Of a DNA stretch of 36,663 bases, positions 1 through 8,177 are shown one piece after another. Position numbers and translations under genes: made by a program. The stretch's first letter is position 1. Every line of letters starts with the position of its first letter. Source of the DNA: CAYGZA01 sp964354135 (GTDB taxonomy: Bacteria; Planctomycetota; Planctomycetia; Pirellulales; Thermoguttaceae). The notes beneath the pieces were generated by a model. That model was not told the origin of the DNA. It did no database searches and was given only the letters and a program-made list of their open reading frames with translations. The stretch covers positions 1 to 36,663 of the forward strand of contig CAYGZA010000018.1 in NCBI GenBank assembly GCA_964354135.1, in the 5' to 3' direction.

Positions 1-1222
1 CGAGGGTCTTGCGGTCGCCGCCGGAGAGGGAAATCCCGCCTTCGCCCATCTGGTAGACGTCGCACCCGACCACCGCGTGGGACCGGCCCGAGACGGCGAT
101 TGCGCTCCGGCCGCCGTTGCGGATCGTGCAGCCGGCGATCCGGTCGTGCGATCCGCCGCTCACGACGACCGCGGTGTCTCGCATCGCTTCCAGCGTCAGG
201 CCGCGAAGGGACACGTGCGACGCCTCCTTGAGCCGCACGAGCGTCGGCACGACGGAGACAATCGCCTGCCCTTCGGCGATCGGGGCCGGCGGCCAGAAGT
301 AGAGGATGCCCGCCTGCCGGTCGAGATACCACTCGCCGGGCTGGTCGATCTCCGCCAGCACGTTGAAGGCGTAGAACCACTGCCCGGCGCGGTATCCGTA
401 GCCGTGGTACGGCTTGGCCAGCGAGATCGTCCGCTTCTCAGGATCGATCGCTTCGACCTTCTGCCGCTGATCGGCCCAATCCCAGAACCAGTAGCCGTGC
501 AGCCATGCATCCTTCTCTCCGGCCCAGCGGCGGGGCCGATCTCCTTCGTAGGAAAAAACGCCTTCGGCGCAACCCTTGGTCCCGCGGACGTCGACGGCGG
601 TGGGCCCGAGGACCCGGACGATCTTGACGAAGCCCTGATTGGGCCAGCGGGCCACGGTCATAGGCTTATCCTGGAAGAACAGCTCGATTCCGCCGCCACC
701 CGGCTCGCCATAGTCGGCGATGCCCTGGGCCTTCAGGTCGGCCTGGAGCACCTTGCCCCGGGCGGCCGCGTCCAGGCGCCGGAGCACGGCGGGATCGGAC
801 ACCGGGCGGAAGCCGGTCAGGCGTTTGCCCCCGATCAGCCGCACTTTCGCGCCCGGCTGCCCCCGGTACACGATGGGGGACTTCTCCGAGCCCGAATCGT
901 CCGCGCCCAGCTCGAAGGTCTGATTCCGCTCGTAGACACCGCCGGCAATCGATACCGTGACCCCGCCCTCCGGCAGACCGCCGGCGCTCTTCCGCTTCCG
1001 GATCTCGTCCCGCGCGCGTTCGAGCGAGGCCAGCGGGCCATCGGATTTCGCGGCATTGGGCTCGGCTAGCGTGCCGGACCAGGCGTCGTTGCCTGCCGGC
1101 GAAACGTGAAGCCGCAGCTCGCCCGCCTCGGGTGCTCGGCCCGTGCCGAGGGCCAGGACGAGAAACAACGCCCCGGCCGCGAGAGGAAACTTGCCGGTTC
1201 GAGTCGTAGTGTTTCTGTTCAT
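1..1222 (-). CDS. Exported right-handed beta-helix protein, 3' end outside window
   Basis: This frame is open from an ATG at 1222 to the window edge, about 407 codons without a stop. An SD-like GGGAGGA (1228-1234) lies 5 nt before the ATG. The N-terminus has a basic start and a hydrophobic stretch (residues 12-29), consistent with a signal peptide. Soon after comes LHVSPAGNDAWSGT, the usual opening of secreted right-handed parallel beta-helix proteins, followed by an ARDEIRKRK segment. The last visible part has short repeating strands such as VSLRGLTLE, DRIAGCTIRNGG and HAVVGCDVYQMG, typical of PbH1 coils. Members of this type include polysaccharide lyases and surface glycan-binding proteins, but the catalytic part is not in view, so the activity is unknown. 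It lies 111 bp downstream of the PHP gene on the same strand and may be cotranscribed with it. Confidence 0.85.
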   Translation of the reverse strand, partial: MNRNTTTRTGKFPLAAGALFLVLALGTGRAPEAGELRLHVSPAGNDAWSGTLAEPNAAKSDGPLASLERARDEIRKRKSAGGLPEGGVTVSIAGGVYERNQTFELGADDSGSEKSPIVYRGQPGAKVRLIGGKRLTGFRPVSDPAVLRRLDAAARGKVLQADLKAQGIADYGEPGGGGIELFFQDKPMTVARWPNQGFVKIVRVLGPTAVDVRGTKGCAEGVFSYEGDRPRRWAGEKDAWLHGYWFWDWADQRQKVEAIDPEKRTISLAKPYHGYGYRAGQWFYAFNVLAEIDQPGEWYLDRQAGILYFWPPAPIAEGQAIVSVVPTLVRLKEASHVSLRGLTLEAMRDTAVVVSGGSHDRIAGCTIRNGGRSAIAVSGRSHAVVGCDVYQMGEGGISLSGGDRKTL

Positions 1223-1333
1223 CAAAGTCCTCCCGGTTTGCAGAGTCTCGACGGCGGCGCCCAAAGCATCACTTACGGCGAGACCGATAAGGATTCCGCG
1301 TCGGCGGTTCGTACTTGTCATTCCGGCAATCCG

Positions 1334-2452
1334 CTACTGCTTCTTCTTCACCCAGATTGGGCTCGACCATGCACACGAGGGGTTGCCATGTTCGTCTTTG
1401 TCCGCCTGAATGGCCCGCAGATAGTAGTAGCTGTTTCCTCCAAAGGCGCTGTCCACGTGCTCGAGCCGAACGCTCCGGTCTCCCGGCGTCAAGGTATGGA
1501 TGATCGAGCCGTCCCGGACAAGGACGACTTCCTTGATGCCGCCCGTTCCCCGGACCCCCACCACAATTCGGGGCTTGCCCTGGATCTCAATCTCCTCACC
1601 CATCGGGTGGCCGTCGATCTTGAAGTCCAGGACGATCCTTGCGTTGAAAACGGCGTAGTTTCGCCGGTGTCGCAGGGCATCGAAGATGGCCGGACGACTC
1701 AACTCCTTTGCGAGGACCGCCGTCTTTGCGGCGGGTTTGCCTTCATGGGTATCGGTGCTGCCGACGAAGCCGGTCTTCCCGCCCTTGCTGAGGAAATCTC
1801 GCAAGACTTTCTCGCTGTCGCCAGTGTAGGTCTTTCCCTTGTACTGCATCGTGTCCGGCCACATCTCCGTGTTCACGATGACCGACGAATACGAGGGCTC
1901 ATAGTCGAACTGGTCACGTCCCTCCGCCCCCGGGTAGAGATGGTTGTTTTGAATGAGGCCGCCGTGCTTTCGCACGGCTTCCGCAAGCAGGTTTGGGCTG
2001 TTGTAAGCGGCGTCCTTCGCACTGAAGAGGTAGTCCACTCTGGAGGGAAAGTACACGTTCTTGTGGTTGTAATACTTGGTAGGGCCGGTGAAGAGCGGTT
2101 CCTCGGGCGTCCAATACTTCGGCTGCGAGGTCCATTCGTAGCCGGCAATGGCCACGAACCGGCCGTTGGCCGTGTACTGGTCCACCTTGTCCTGGGTCAG
2201 CGTCCATGCCTCCTTGGGCATGCGCCAGGGCGCAGCGTTCCCAAAATCGTGGTCGCTCACCACGACGAAATCGAGCTTGGCAACGTCTCGGGCATGGGTG
2301 AAGTAGTCATCGAGACTTCCCTTGCCGTCGGAAATGCCGGTGTGGCCGTGCATGTCGCCCCAGTAGACGTTGTACTGGGCTACCGCGGGCCGAACGACGG
2401 CGAGAACCGCAACAAACAGGCTCAGGAGGAGCGACTTCTTGCGGTTTGCCAT
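1334..2452 (-). CDS. Exported PHP-domain (DUF3604-like) putative metallo-phosphoesterase
   Basis: 372 residues. A signal peptide (basic MANRKK, hydrophobic 8-20, cleavage near AVA-Q26) indicates export. The PHP metal-site motifs are clear: DMHGHT at residues 33-38 (HxH), SDHD at 66-69, an internal NNH, and STDTH in the C-terminal half. This order matches PHP-family metal-dependent hydrolases, and the WGDMHGHTGISDG opening is typical of DUF3604-type secreted members. The C-terminal 90 residues look like a beta-sandwich (DGHPMGEEIEIQGKPRI). The family's biochemical role is not established, so no substrate is proposed. The gene shares its strand with the beta-helix gene downstream and is divergent from the FGE/DJ-1 fusion. 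Confidence 0.88.
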   Translation of the reverse strand: MANRKKSLLLSLFVAVLAVVRPAVAQYNVYWGDMHGHTGISDGKGSLDDYFTHARDVAKLDFVVVSDHDFGNAAPWRMPKEAWTLTQDKVDQYTANGRFVAIAGYEWTSQPKYWTPEEPLFTGPTKYYNHKNVYFPSRVDYLFSAKDAAYNSPNLLAEAVRKHGGLIQNNHLYPGAEGRDQFDYEPSYSSVIVNTEMWPDTMQYKGKTYTGDSEKVLRDFLSKGGKTGFVGSTDTHEGKPAAKTAVLAKELSRPAIFDALRHRRNYAVFNARIVLDFKIDGHPMGEEIEIQGKPRIVVGVRGTGGIKEVVLVRDGSIIHTLTPGDRSVRLEHVDSAFGGNSYYYLRAIQADKDEHGNPSCAWSSPIWVKKKQ

Positions 2453-2806
2453 CGCTGTGACCTCGCTTTGCCGGAATTCCGGGGCATCGGTTCATCGCAC
2501 ACCAACGCCGACAGGTTAAAGGCGGCGACACTGCCGGCATTATCCTTCCCCAGGGGTCGGGAAGCCAGATGCCCTTGACGGTTTCGAGGCTCTACCGTCC
2601 TCTGTAGTGTAAATGCGTAGAGTCTTGTTTTCCGGGCAAGAGTCTCCCGCGCAGACTTCCGAAGTCTTAGAGACTTCGGAAACCCGTCTGGTCCGTGGCA
2701 GCGGCTTGCCATGCCGGCCGGTTGTCTGGGCGACTTGCCCTTCGTGCAGCCACGTCCTAGGATCTGGAAAACCGTTCCCAGGCCGCGATCGAAGGGGGGA
2801 AGGCCC
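2453..2806. other. Divergent intergenic region without a gene
   Basis: 354 bp between the start codons of the PHP gene (minus) and the FGE/DJ-1 gene (plus). It must hold the control regions of both. Open frames crossing it lack an SD and recognisable protein. The only strong structure is the perfect inverted repeat at 2657-2681. No convincing -35/-10 pair was found on either strand. Confidence 0.6.
2657..2681. repeat. Perfect 11-bp inverted repeat with 3-nt loop
   Basis: Left arm TTCCGAAGTCT (2657-2667), loop TAG, right arm AGACTTCGGAA (2671-2681). A second pairing CAGAC (2652-2656) with GTCTG (2686-2690) can extend the stem past a bulge on one side. It lies about 125 bp upstream of the FGE/DJ-1 start and 205 bp upstream of the PHP start. 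It could be an operator for a dimeric regulator, an RNA hairpin or a dispersed palindromic repeat. There is no T-run, so an intrinsic terminator is less likely. Confidence 0.8.
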
Positions 2807-4258
2807 ATGCCAATGTTGAATCGCGATCCATCGGGTCGTCGTGAATCCCTCTCGGATGCACGCGTTGCAGCGGGCGTGATAGCGCTCATGGTTGGTCTCG
2901 TGGGGGCAGGGATGGTCGCCGCTCAAGAGGCCGCCTCGCCCGGCCTGCCTCGGTGGAAGGACAACAGCGGCATGGTCTTCGTCCGGGGTGGTGAGTTCGT
3001 GCGCGAGGGCCGCAAGGTCCGCGTCCGGTCCTTCTACATGGACCGGTACGAGGTCACCAACGCCGAGTACTGCCGATTCCTCAACGACGGCCACGCCCGG
3101 CAGTGGAACGAGAAACAGGAGATCGAGAACCAGAGCGGCAAGCTCGTGCCGAAGCCGGGCAAGGAGCGCTGGCCGGTGTATGCCGTCTCGTGGCACGATG
3201 CCGACGGCTACGCCCGCTGGGCCGGCAAACGCCTGCCCGCGGAGGCGGAGTGGCTGTGGGCCGCGGCCGGCAAGGAGGGCCGCAAGTATCCCTGGGGCAA
3301 CGAGCCCATCACGCCCGAGCACGCCAACTATGGCGGCAACGTCGGCCATCCGCAGCCGGTGGGCAGTTATCCGAAAGGCCGCTCGCCGGAAGGCATCTGC
3401 GACCTGGCGGGAAACGTCGCCGAGTGGTGCCACGACTGGTTCGACCCCAACTACGCCGCGCCGGAAGACAGCCCGGAAGGCCCGCCGAAAGGCGATCACA
3501 AGATCCGCCGCAGCGGCTGCTTCGCCATGCCGGCCCAGCGGCAGACCAACGCGGAGCGCGGCACGCCCGCGCCCGACTACCGGCCTGCCTGCATCGGCTT
3601 CCGCTGCGTGCGGCCTGCCCGGCGGGTGTTGGTCCTCGTGGGAGAGAACTTCGAGGAGATCGAGTTCGCCGCTTTCACCGGCGTCTTGAGTTGGGCATCC
3701 CATACCAAGCAAGTCTCCGACTACATGATGCCGCGCTCGGGCGCCATAGACGTGGCGACCATTGAAGTTGTGGTCGCCGGCTTCGATGCGGAGGTCCACG
3801 GCATGGGGAGCATGACCATCCGCCCCGATGTGCTCGTCAAAGACCTCAGAGACGCGGAAATCGACCGCTTCGACGCGGTGGCGATTCCCGCCTGCGTGGG
3901 CGAGGGCCGAGGCCGGCACACCTCGAAGGGGCAGGAAGACATGGGGAGCCCGCCGGCGGTGGCCATCGTGCGCCGCGTCCACCAAAACGGCGGCGTCATT
4001 GCCACCACGTGTCAATCGCAGCAGGTGCTGGCGAAAGCCGGGCTCGCCTATCGCAAGGCCGGTCCCCAGGAACCCGTCGCCTGGGATCCTCAAGGCCGGA
4101 CGATCGCCTGCGTGGGACCGTCAGTGGCCGTTGAGACGGCCTGCGCGCTGGTGAAGGCGCTGGTCGCCGAGAACCAGTACCGGTCCTTCCGCCAATACAA
4201 TCCCTGGCTGTTCGGCGGCAAAGACCAGTTCCCGCCTCGGATCGAGCAATTGCGGTGA
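2807..4258 (+). CDS. Exported FGE-sulfatase domain fused to a DJ-1/PfpI domain
   Basis: 483 residues from the ATG at 2807, chosen because GGGGGGA (2794-2800) lies 6 nt upstream and a signal peptide follows (hydrophobic 20-38, likely cleavage after VAA near 39). Residues 52-270 are an FGE-sulfatase/SUMF1-type domain: GMVFVRGGEF, MDRYEVTNAEYCRFLN, RLPAEAEWLWAA, YPWGNE, GICDLAGNVAEWCHDW, and a final GFRCVR. The usual RGGSW near the end is replaced by RRSGCF. Residues 272-458 form a DJ-1/PfpI-like domain: RVLVLVGENFEEIEF carries the conserved Glu, and Cys402 in ATTCQSQQVLAKAGL aligns with the nucleophile elbow Cys of the family. An extra stretch near residues 295-315 separates the first strands. 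The fusion is unusual; the function is unknown, possibly cell-envelope protein modification or a carbohydrate-related role. Confidence 0.88.
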   Translation: MPMLNRDPSGRRESLSDARVAAGVIALMVGLVGAGMVAAQEAASPGLPRWKDNSGMVFVRGGEFVREGRKVRVRSFYMDRYEVTNAEYCRFLNDGHARQWNEKQEIENQSGKLVPKPGKERWPVYAVSWHDADGYARWAGKRLPAEAEWLWAAAGKEGRKYPWGNEPITPEHANYGGNVGHPQPVGSYPKGRSPEGICDLAGNVAEWCHDWFDPNYAAPEDSPEGPPKGDHKIRRSGCFAMPAQRQTNAERGTPAPDYRPACIGFRCVRPARRVLVLVGENFEEIEFAAFTGVLSWASHTKQVSDYMMPRSGAIDVATIEVVVAGFDAEVHGMGSMTIRPDVLVKDLRDAEIDRFDAVAIPACVGEGRGRHTSKGQEDMGSPPAVAIVRRVHQNGGVIATTCQSQQVLAKAGLAYRKAGPQEPVAWDPQGRTIACVGPSVAVETACALVKALVAENQYRSFRQYNPWLFGGKDQFPPRIEQLR

Positions 4259-4355
4259 GTGGTCACGAAAGCCGTAGGCTTGACGTTTCATGGTCTTGAT
4301 CTTGTTGTTGGTGCCTTACTTTTTCAACCCCAGGTACGCTTCAGCCGGATGAGCC

Positions 4356-5711
4356 TCAAATGACAATCTCCACCGGTTCCGCACCGAGATTGGGCGACTC
4401 GATCGGTTCCGCTTTCCGACCGTCGTGGAACAGGGCGTTGTTGGGCCCGTGCTCCTTCGCCTGCTGGAGCGTCTTCTCGAGCCGCTGGACCAGGTTTGCC
4501 TCGGTGTCGTCGGGGGTGATTTCCGTGACCGCCGCGGTGAGCGTAACGCGGATCGCTTGCTCGCCGTGGCGGAATGTGGCCCGCTCGATCGACTGGCGGA
4601 TGAACTCGACATTGCGGGTGGCTACACGGGGCCCCACGTCGGCCGTCACGACGAGGAACCGCTGTCCGGCAAAACGGCCCACCAGGTCTGCCTCGCCGAT
4701 GTGTTTTTGCAGCAGGGCCGCAACCTGGTAAAGGACCCGATCCCCGATCAAAGGACCGTGCTGATCGTCGATCTGTCCGAACGCGTCGAGGTCCACGAGC
4801 GCCGCGGACATCTGCCGCGCTTGCCGCCGGCTTTCCTCCAACCGCTGCGACACCGTCGTCTCCAAGCCGATGCGGTTGTACATCCGGGTCAGCGGGTCGT
4901 GGAAGAGCCGTTTCTCGATCTTGTCCAGGCGGTTTTCCTGGCGGGCAACCGCCAGGAAGGCGGCCTCGCGGCTGTCCCGCAGCCGGTGCCGCGCGATGCG
5001 GAGGTGCTTGAGCTCTTCGAGCAATCGCGTATTGGCCGCTTCCAAGTCGGACGCGAAATCCATGTGCGTCAGATTGCTCAGCGTCGTCTCGATCTGGGCC
5101 GCCTGCTCGAGATTGGCCATCTTGATCTCCTCGCCCATCGCCCGCAATTCACCCAACTCGCCGATTCGATTCTCGAATTCCTCCGCCGCGGCACTTTGCT
5201 CGGCCAGGTAGGTTTCGCAATCCTTCTTCAAATCCAGCCAGCACTGGCGAATCGCTTCGGCGTCGGAATGTCCCCGGCACTCACGCAGGCGGCTGTCGAT
5301 CTCCGTGGCCCGGGCCGCGCTTGTCATCATCGCGATGTTGAGCTTGAGGATCGAGGTCTCAACGTAGGCCTCGTTGTGGCTCCCGTCTTCCGTGCCCTGG
5401 GCATGCACTGCCGGCGCCGGTTCCTGGTCGCGCGAGTCGCCGCTGAGACCCGTCTCGACTGGTCCTTTGGAGGAGCTGACCTGATCTTTAGGGGGCGCCT
5501 GCTTCGCGGGGGACGCCGCCAGCGGTCCTTCAAACGGAAGGGCGAGTTCCGTCTCCTCGTCCCCTGGTTCGACCAACGGCCTGTCCGCAAACAAGGCCTC
5601 CCATCCGTCTTTCAGGCCGGGCGGGCCATACCCCAGGTAAACGGCCAGTGCGTACCCCAAGCACGCATTGACCACCGCCAGCACGAGAATCCACACCAAT
5701 AGCGACATCAT
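4356..5711 (-). CDS. Membrane-anchored GGDEF-like protein with degenerate active site
   Basis: 451 residues if started at the ATG at 5711; AAGGGG lies just upstream and the hydrophobic anchor (residues 3-25, SLLVWILVLAVVNACLGYALAVY) follows at once. After an acidic/Pro-rich linker comes a long helical region with coiled-coil character (about residues 130-290). The C-terminal 165 residues carry a GGDEF-type fold: DPLTRMYNRIGLE, ALVDLDAFGQIDDQHG, and DLVGRFAGQRFLVV. The signature that should read GG(D/E)EF is AGQRF (4656-4670), so diguanylate cyclase activity is unlikely. It may bind a ligand or act as a signalling scaffold. It is convergent with the FGE/DJ-1 gene, with 97 bp between the stops. 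Confidence 0.85.
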   Translation of the reverse strand: MMSLLVWILVLAVVNACLGYALAVYLGYGPPGLKDGWEALFADRPLVEPGDEETELALPFEGPLAASPAKQAPPKDQVSSSKGPVETGLSGDSRDQEPAPAVHAQGTEDGSHNEAYVETSILKLNIAMMTSAARATEIDSRLRECRGHSDAEAIRQCWLDLKKDCETYLAEQSAAAEEFENRIGELGELRAMGEEIKMANLEQAAQIETTLSNLTHMDFASDLEAANTRLLEELKHLRIARHRLRDSREAAFLAVARQENRLDKIEKRLFHDPLTRMYNRIGLETTVSQRLEESRRQARQMSAALVDLDAFGQIDDQHGPLIGDRVLYQVAALLQKHIGEADLVGRFAGQRFLVVTADVGPRVATRNVEFIRQSIERATFRHGEQAIRVTLTAAVTEITPDDTEANLVQRLEKTLQQAKEHGPNNALFHDGRKAEPIESPNLGAEPVEIVI

Positions 5712-5951
5712 TGCCCCTTGATGGGTGTACCTTCTGTAACCATCGAATCCCACCCTTCGGAAGAATGCGACCGGCCACCCCGCAAGGAAACTCTAGGTTA
5801 CCCCCGCCGGCAAACCGGGGAGCGGTGACAAGCGGTTCGGGCGATGAGGGCTCCCAGCATTGCCTGCGGGGAGCAGGCCCCCATAGAGCAGGATGTCGCC
5901 GTCAGGGCGGCAGGCCGGCCCAGTCGGCAACCCCTTGGGGCGAAACGGGAC

Positions 5952-7502
5952 CTACTGTCCGGGATATCCCGGTTGCAGCCAACGGGGCCTCCAGTCGGAC
6001 TCCGAGTCGCCGGCCTCGGGCCACGAGCGGTTTGCTGTCTCGGCGGCAACCGCCCTACCCGAGGAAAGCCGCTCGAGCAGAGCCGGGGAGGCCCGGTCGA
6101 GCACGATGATCTCGCTCTGGGCCTGGGGGTTGTCCCGAGGCCGAATGATGAAGATCACTTCCGCGCCTTCGTTTTTTCGCCGCTGGACTTCCTCCCATGT
6201 TGCCTGCTCTTGGGCAGTCATTCCGCGATTCCGGGCATTCTCGGAGACCCCCGTTGAGGCAACGGCCGGTTGACGCGGCGTTTCGGTCAGACTGACCAGA
6301 TCCGACGGCGGGGGCATCTGCCTGGGCATGGCCGGCAGTGTGCCGGTTGCCAACGCGTTTTCCGCCGGCGTGCCATTCCCGCCCTCGCGATACACGTACG
6401 CCAGTTGGACTGCGTCCAGCTCCGCGTGGATCGATTCGACGGCTGCGTACAGCCCTTCGTTGTCGGTCGGGATCGCCGCATTGCACACCCCGATCACCAG
6501 CCCATCGGCCGTGAAAAGCCCCCCGCCGCTGCGGCCCTGGACCGGAAGTCCGGACACCTCGACGTTGGCCGGCCCGAGGAAGCGGTCCAGGGAGATCACC
6601 TGGCTTACCCGCACGCTGGGCGGCTCGCCGTTGTTGCACCCCACGTTGATCGCTTTGGCCCCCTTATGGATCCGGTAGCCGGGCGGCGCCACTCTGGCCG
6701 CGATGACCGGTCCCGGAGTGCGGATGCTCAGGAGCCCCAAATCCCGGTCCAAGTCATGGTGAACCAACCGCGCCGGGACCCTCTCGGCGGGAGTCGGACC
6801 GAACAGGTCCACCTCGATCCCCCCCTTCCCCTGCGAATCGCGAAACAGATGCCCGCAGGTGAGGATCAGGGCCTCGCCTCGCCGGGTGTCGATGATCGTT
6901 CCCGAGCCGCACGAGTGCCCCCGGGGGTCTTCTACCCGCAGGCGCACGGTGGCGGCGAGCAGTTGGCCGTAGGGATGTCTTGCCGGCTGCTGGGGCACCC
7001 GGCTCCCGTTCGGACGACCCGGCTGGAACCCGCCGCCCGAATCCAACGGCGGCCCTTCCAAGGGGACCATTCCCCCCATTTTGGACGGCGTGATGTCCCA
7101 AAAGGGTTGGGCGCTTCGGACCGCTGGAATGGGAACCACGGGCGGTTGGCGGCCCTCGGCGGCCACCAATTGAATCGGGGGTTGCGTTGTGGCCCGGCGC
7201 GGCCGGCCCAACGCCAGCATCTGCTCCAGCCGGGCCCCACTTGCCAAGCCCACCACCCGGTCCACTTCTCTCCCGTCCACCGTCATTACGAAGCAGGGAA
7301 CGTGGGTGACGCCGAATCGGGCGGCCAGGGCCGACTCGCGGGCGACGTTGACCTTCCGGATCGGATACCCCCGGGCCGCGAGCTGTTCGACCGTCGAGGC
7401 CATTTGACGGCACGGGGGGCAGGTGTCGCTGTAGAAATCCACCAGCGCGGTGTCGCCGCCGCTTGCGGCCAGGGTCAAGAGAATCGCGGGGAACGCGACC
7501 AT
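5952..7502 (-). CDS. Thioredoxin-trypsin-like serine protease fusion
   Basis: 516 residues. GAGGAGGTG (7507-7515) lies close upstream of the ATG, a strong SD. A short hydrophobic N-terminus precedes a thioredoxin-like domain (about 15-100) with CPPC at 28-31 and the cis-Pro motif THVPC at 66-70. A Pro/Gly-rich linker (101-180) leads to a chymotrypsin-fold protease (about 183-372). The triad is visible: His218 in TCGHLF, Asp254 in DRDLGLLSI, Ser325 in QGRSGGGLF. The C-terminal 140 residues look disordered, with a short helical patch (QEQATWEEVQRRKNEG) and a tail rich in Gly, Trp and charged residues. The combination suggests an envelope redox or protein quality-control role, but the N-terminus is a weak signal peptide, so location is inferred. 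Confidence 0.88.
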   Translation of the reverse strand: MVAFPAILLTLAASGGDTALVDFYSDTCPPCRQMASTVEQLAARGYPIRKVNVARESALAARFGVTHVPCFVMTVDGREVDRVVGLASGARLEQMLALGRPRRATTQPPIQLVAAEGRQPPVVPIPAVRSAQPFWDITPSKMGGMVPLEGPPLDSGGGFQPGRPNGSRVPQQPARHPYGQLLAATVRLRVEDPRGHSCGSGTIIDTRRGEALILTCGHLFRDSQGKGGIEVDLFGPTPAERVPARLVHHDLDRDLGLLSIRTPGPVIAARVAPPGYRIHKGAKAINVGCNNGEPPSVRVSQVISLDRFLGPANVEVSGLPVQGRSGGGLFTADGLVIGVCNAAIPTDNEGLYAAVESIHAELDAVQLAYVYREGGNGTPAENALATGTLPAMPRQMPPPSDLVSLTETPRQPAVASTGVSENARNRGMTAQEQATWEEVQRRKNEGAEVIFIIRPRDNPQAQSEIIVLDRASPALLERLSSGRAVAAETANRSWPEAGDSESDWRPRWLQPGYPGQ

Positions 7503-8177
7503 TCTCCACCTCCTCGGGGGGAAAAGGATCGTGCCGGCCGCCGGCGGGCAGGTGTACGGTGCGGCTTCGTAGAAGGGGTGGGAAACCCGAGGCCCGGGAT
7601 GCTCCCCGGCTCAGCTCTTCGGTCGATCTTCCTGGTCCAACCGGGGGCCGCGGGGCTGCCGGTCAACGGCGGGGACGGGCCCGAAGAGGGCGATGGGCAA
7701 CTTCCGTGTCACCTTCATGAAGCGGATCGTACGACGTCGGGTCTTGGGCCGATCTCCTTTCGGCCCGGGGCTCTTTCGAAAGACGAAAGGCGAAAGGCCC
7801 CAGGTCCACGACGGCGGGCAGTACGGTCCTAAGGGACTCCTTTCCGAATCTGTGTAACGCGGGTATTGAATTCGGGTCGCTCGGTCGTCAGGTGAGAGCG
7901 GCATTTTGCCCGGGAATTGTATTTCCTACAATCTCAACTTTCACGCTTTCTTGGCGTATCGGGAAGGCCGCAACTCAATGGGGTGCCCTCCAGCAGGTTG
8001 CGTCGCGGCCGTCGGCCGCAGCAGCGAACCGCGACGGAGCGGCCGCTTCCGTGTGCAGATGGCGTGCCGTTCTGCGTCAAACTGGCGCTGCCATTGGCGT
8101 TAGACCCCGCCGGCCGTATACTCGCCGGTGGCTGCCCACGGCGGCAAGGTAATCCTGGGGCTCTCGGAGAAGAGACG
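7503..8177. other. 675-bp divergent intergenic region without a convincing gene
   Basis: It separates the thioredoxin-trypsin gene (minus) from the SIS operon (plus). Short open frames on both strands have no SD, no recognisable domain and irregular composition. Seen here are a small inverted repeat ATTGTA-TTTCC-TACAAT (7916-7932), an A/G-rich CGAAAG repeat near 7777-7798 and a good promoter at 8094-8122. The region is long for this gene-dense window and may hold an unrecognised RNA or leader. Confidence 0.6.
8094..8122 (+). promoter_or_regulatory. Predicted sigma-70-type promoter of the SIS operon
   Basis: TTGGCG (8094-8099, 4 of 6 to TTGACA) and TATACT (8117-8122, 5 of 6 to TATAAT) are separated by exactly 17 bp. 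The start codon lies 55 bp beyond the -10, so a short leader is expected. Confidence 0.6.

Noticed and set aside
2540..4093. Long open minus-strand frame of 517 codons opposite the FGE/DJ-1 gene
   Set aside because: The plus strand encodes two clear domains; the opposite frame is Arg/His/Gly/Ala-rich with no domain and no SD, as expected for a high-GC shadow.
4259..4355. Terminator between the convergent FGE/DJ-1 and GGDEF-like genes
   Set aside because: Only a 5-bp stem (AAGCC-GTA-GGCTT) is visible and no T-run follows; too weak to call.
6270..7832. 520-codon plus-strand open frame across the thioredoxin-trypsin gene
   Set aside because: It mirrors the minus-strand gene whose CPPC site, triad and strong SD are unmistakable.
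7611..7904. 97-codon minus-strand open frame in the long intergenic region
   Set aside because: No SD, no domain, and composition unlike neighbours.
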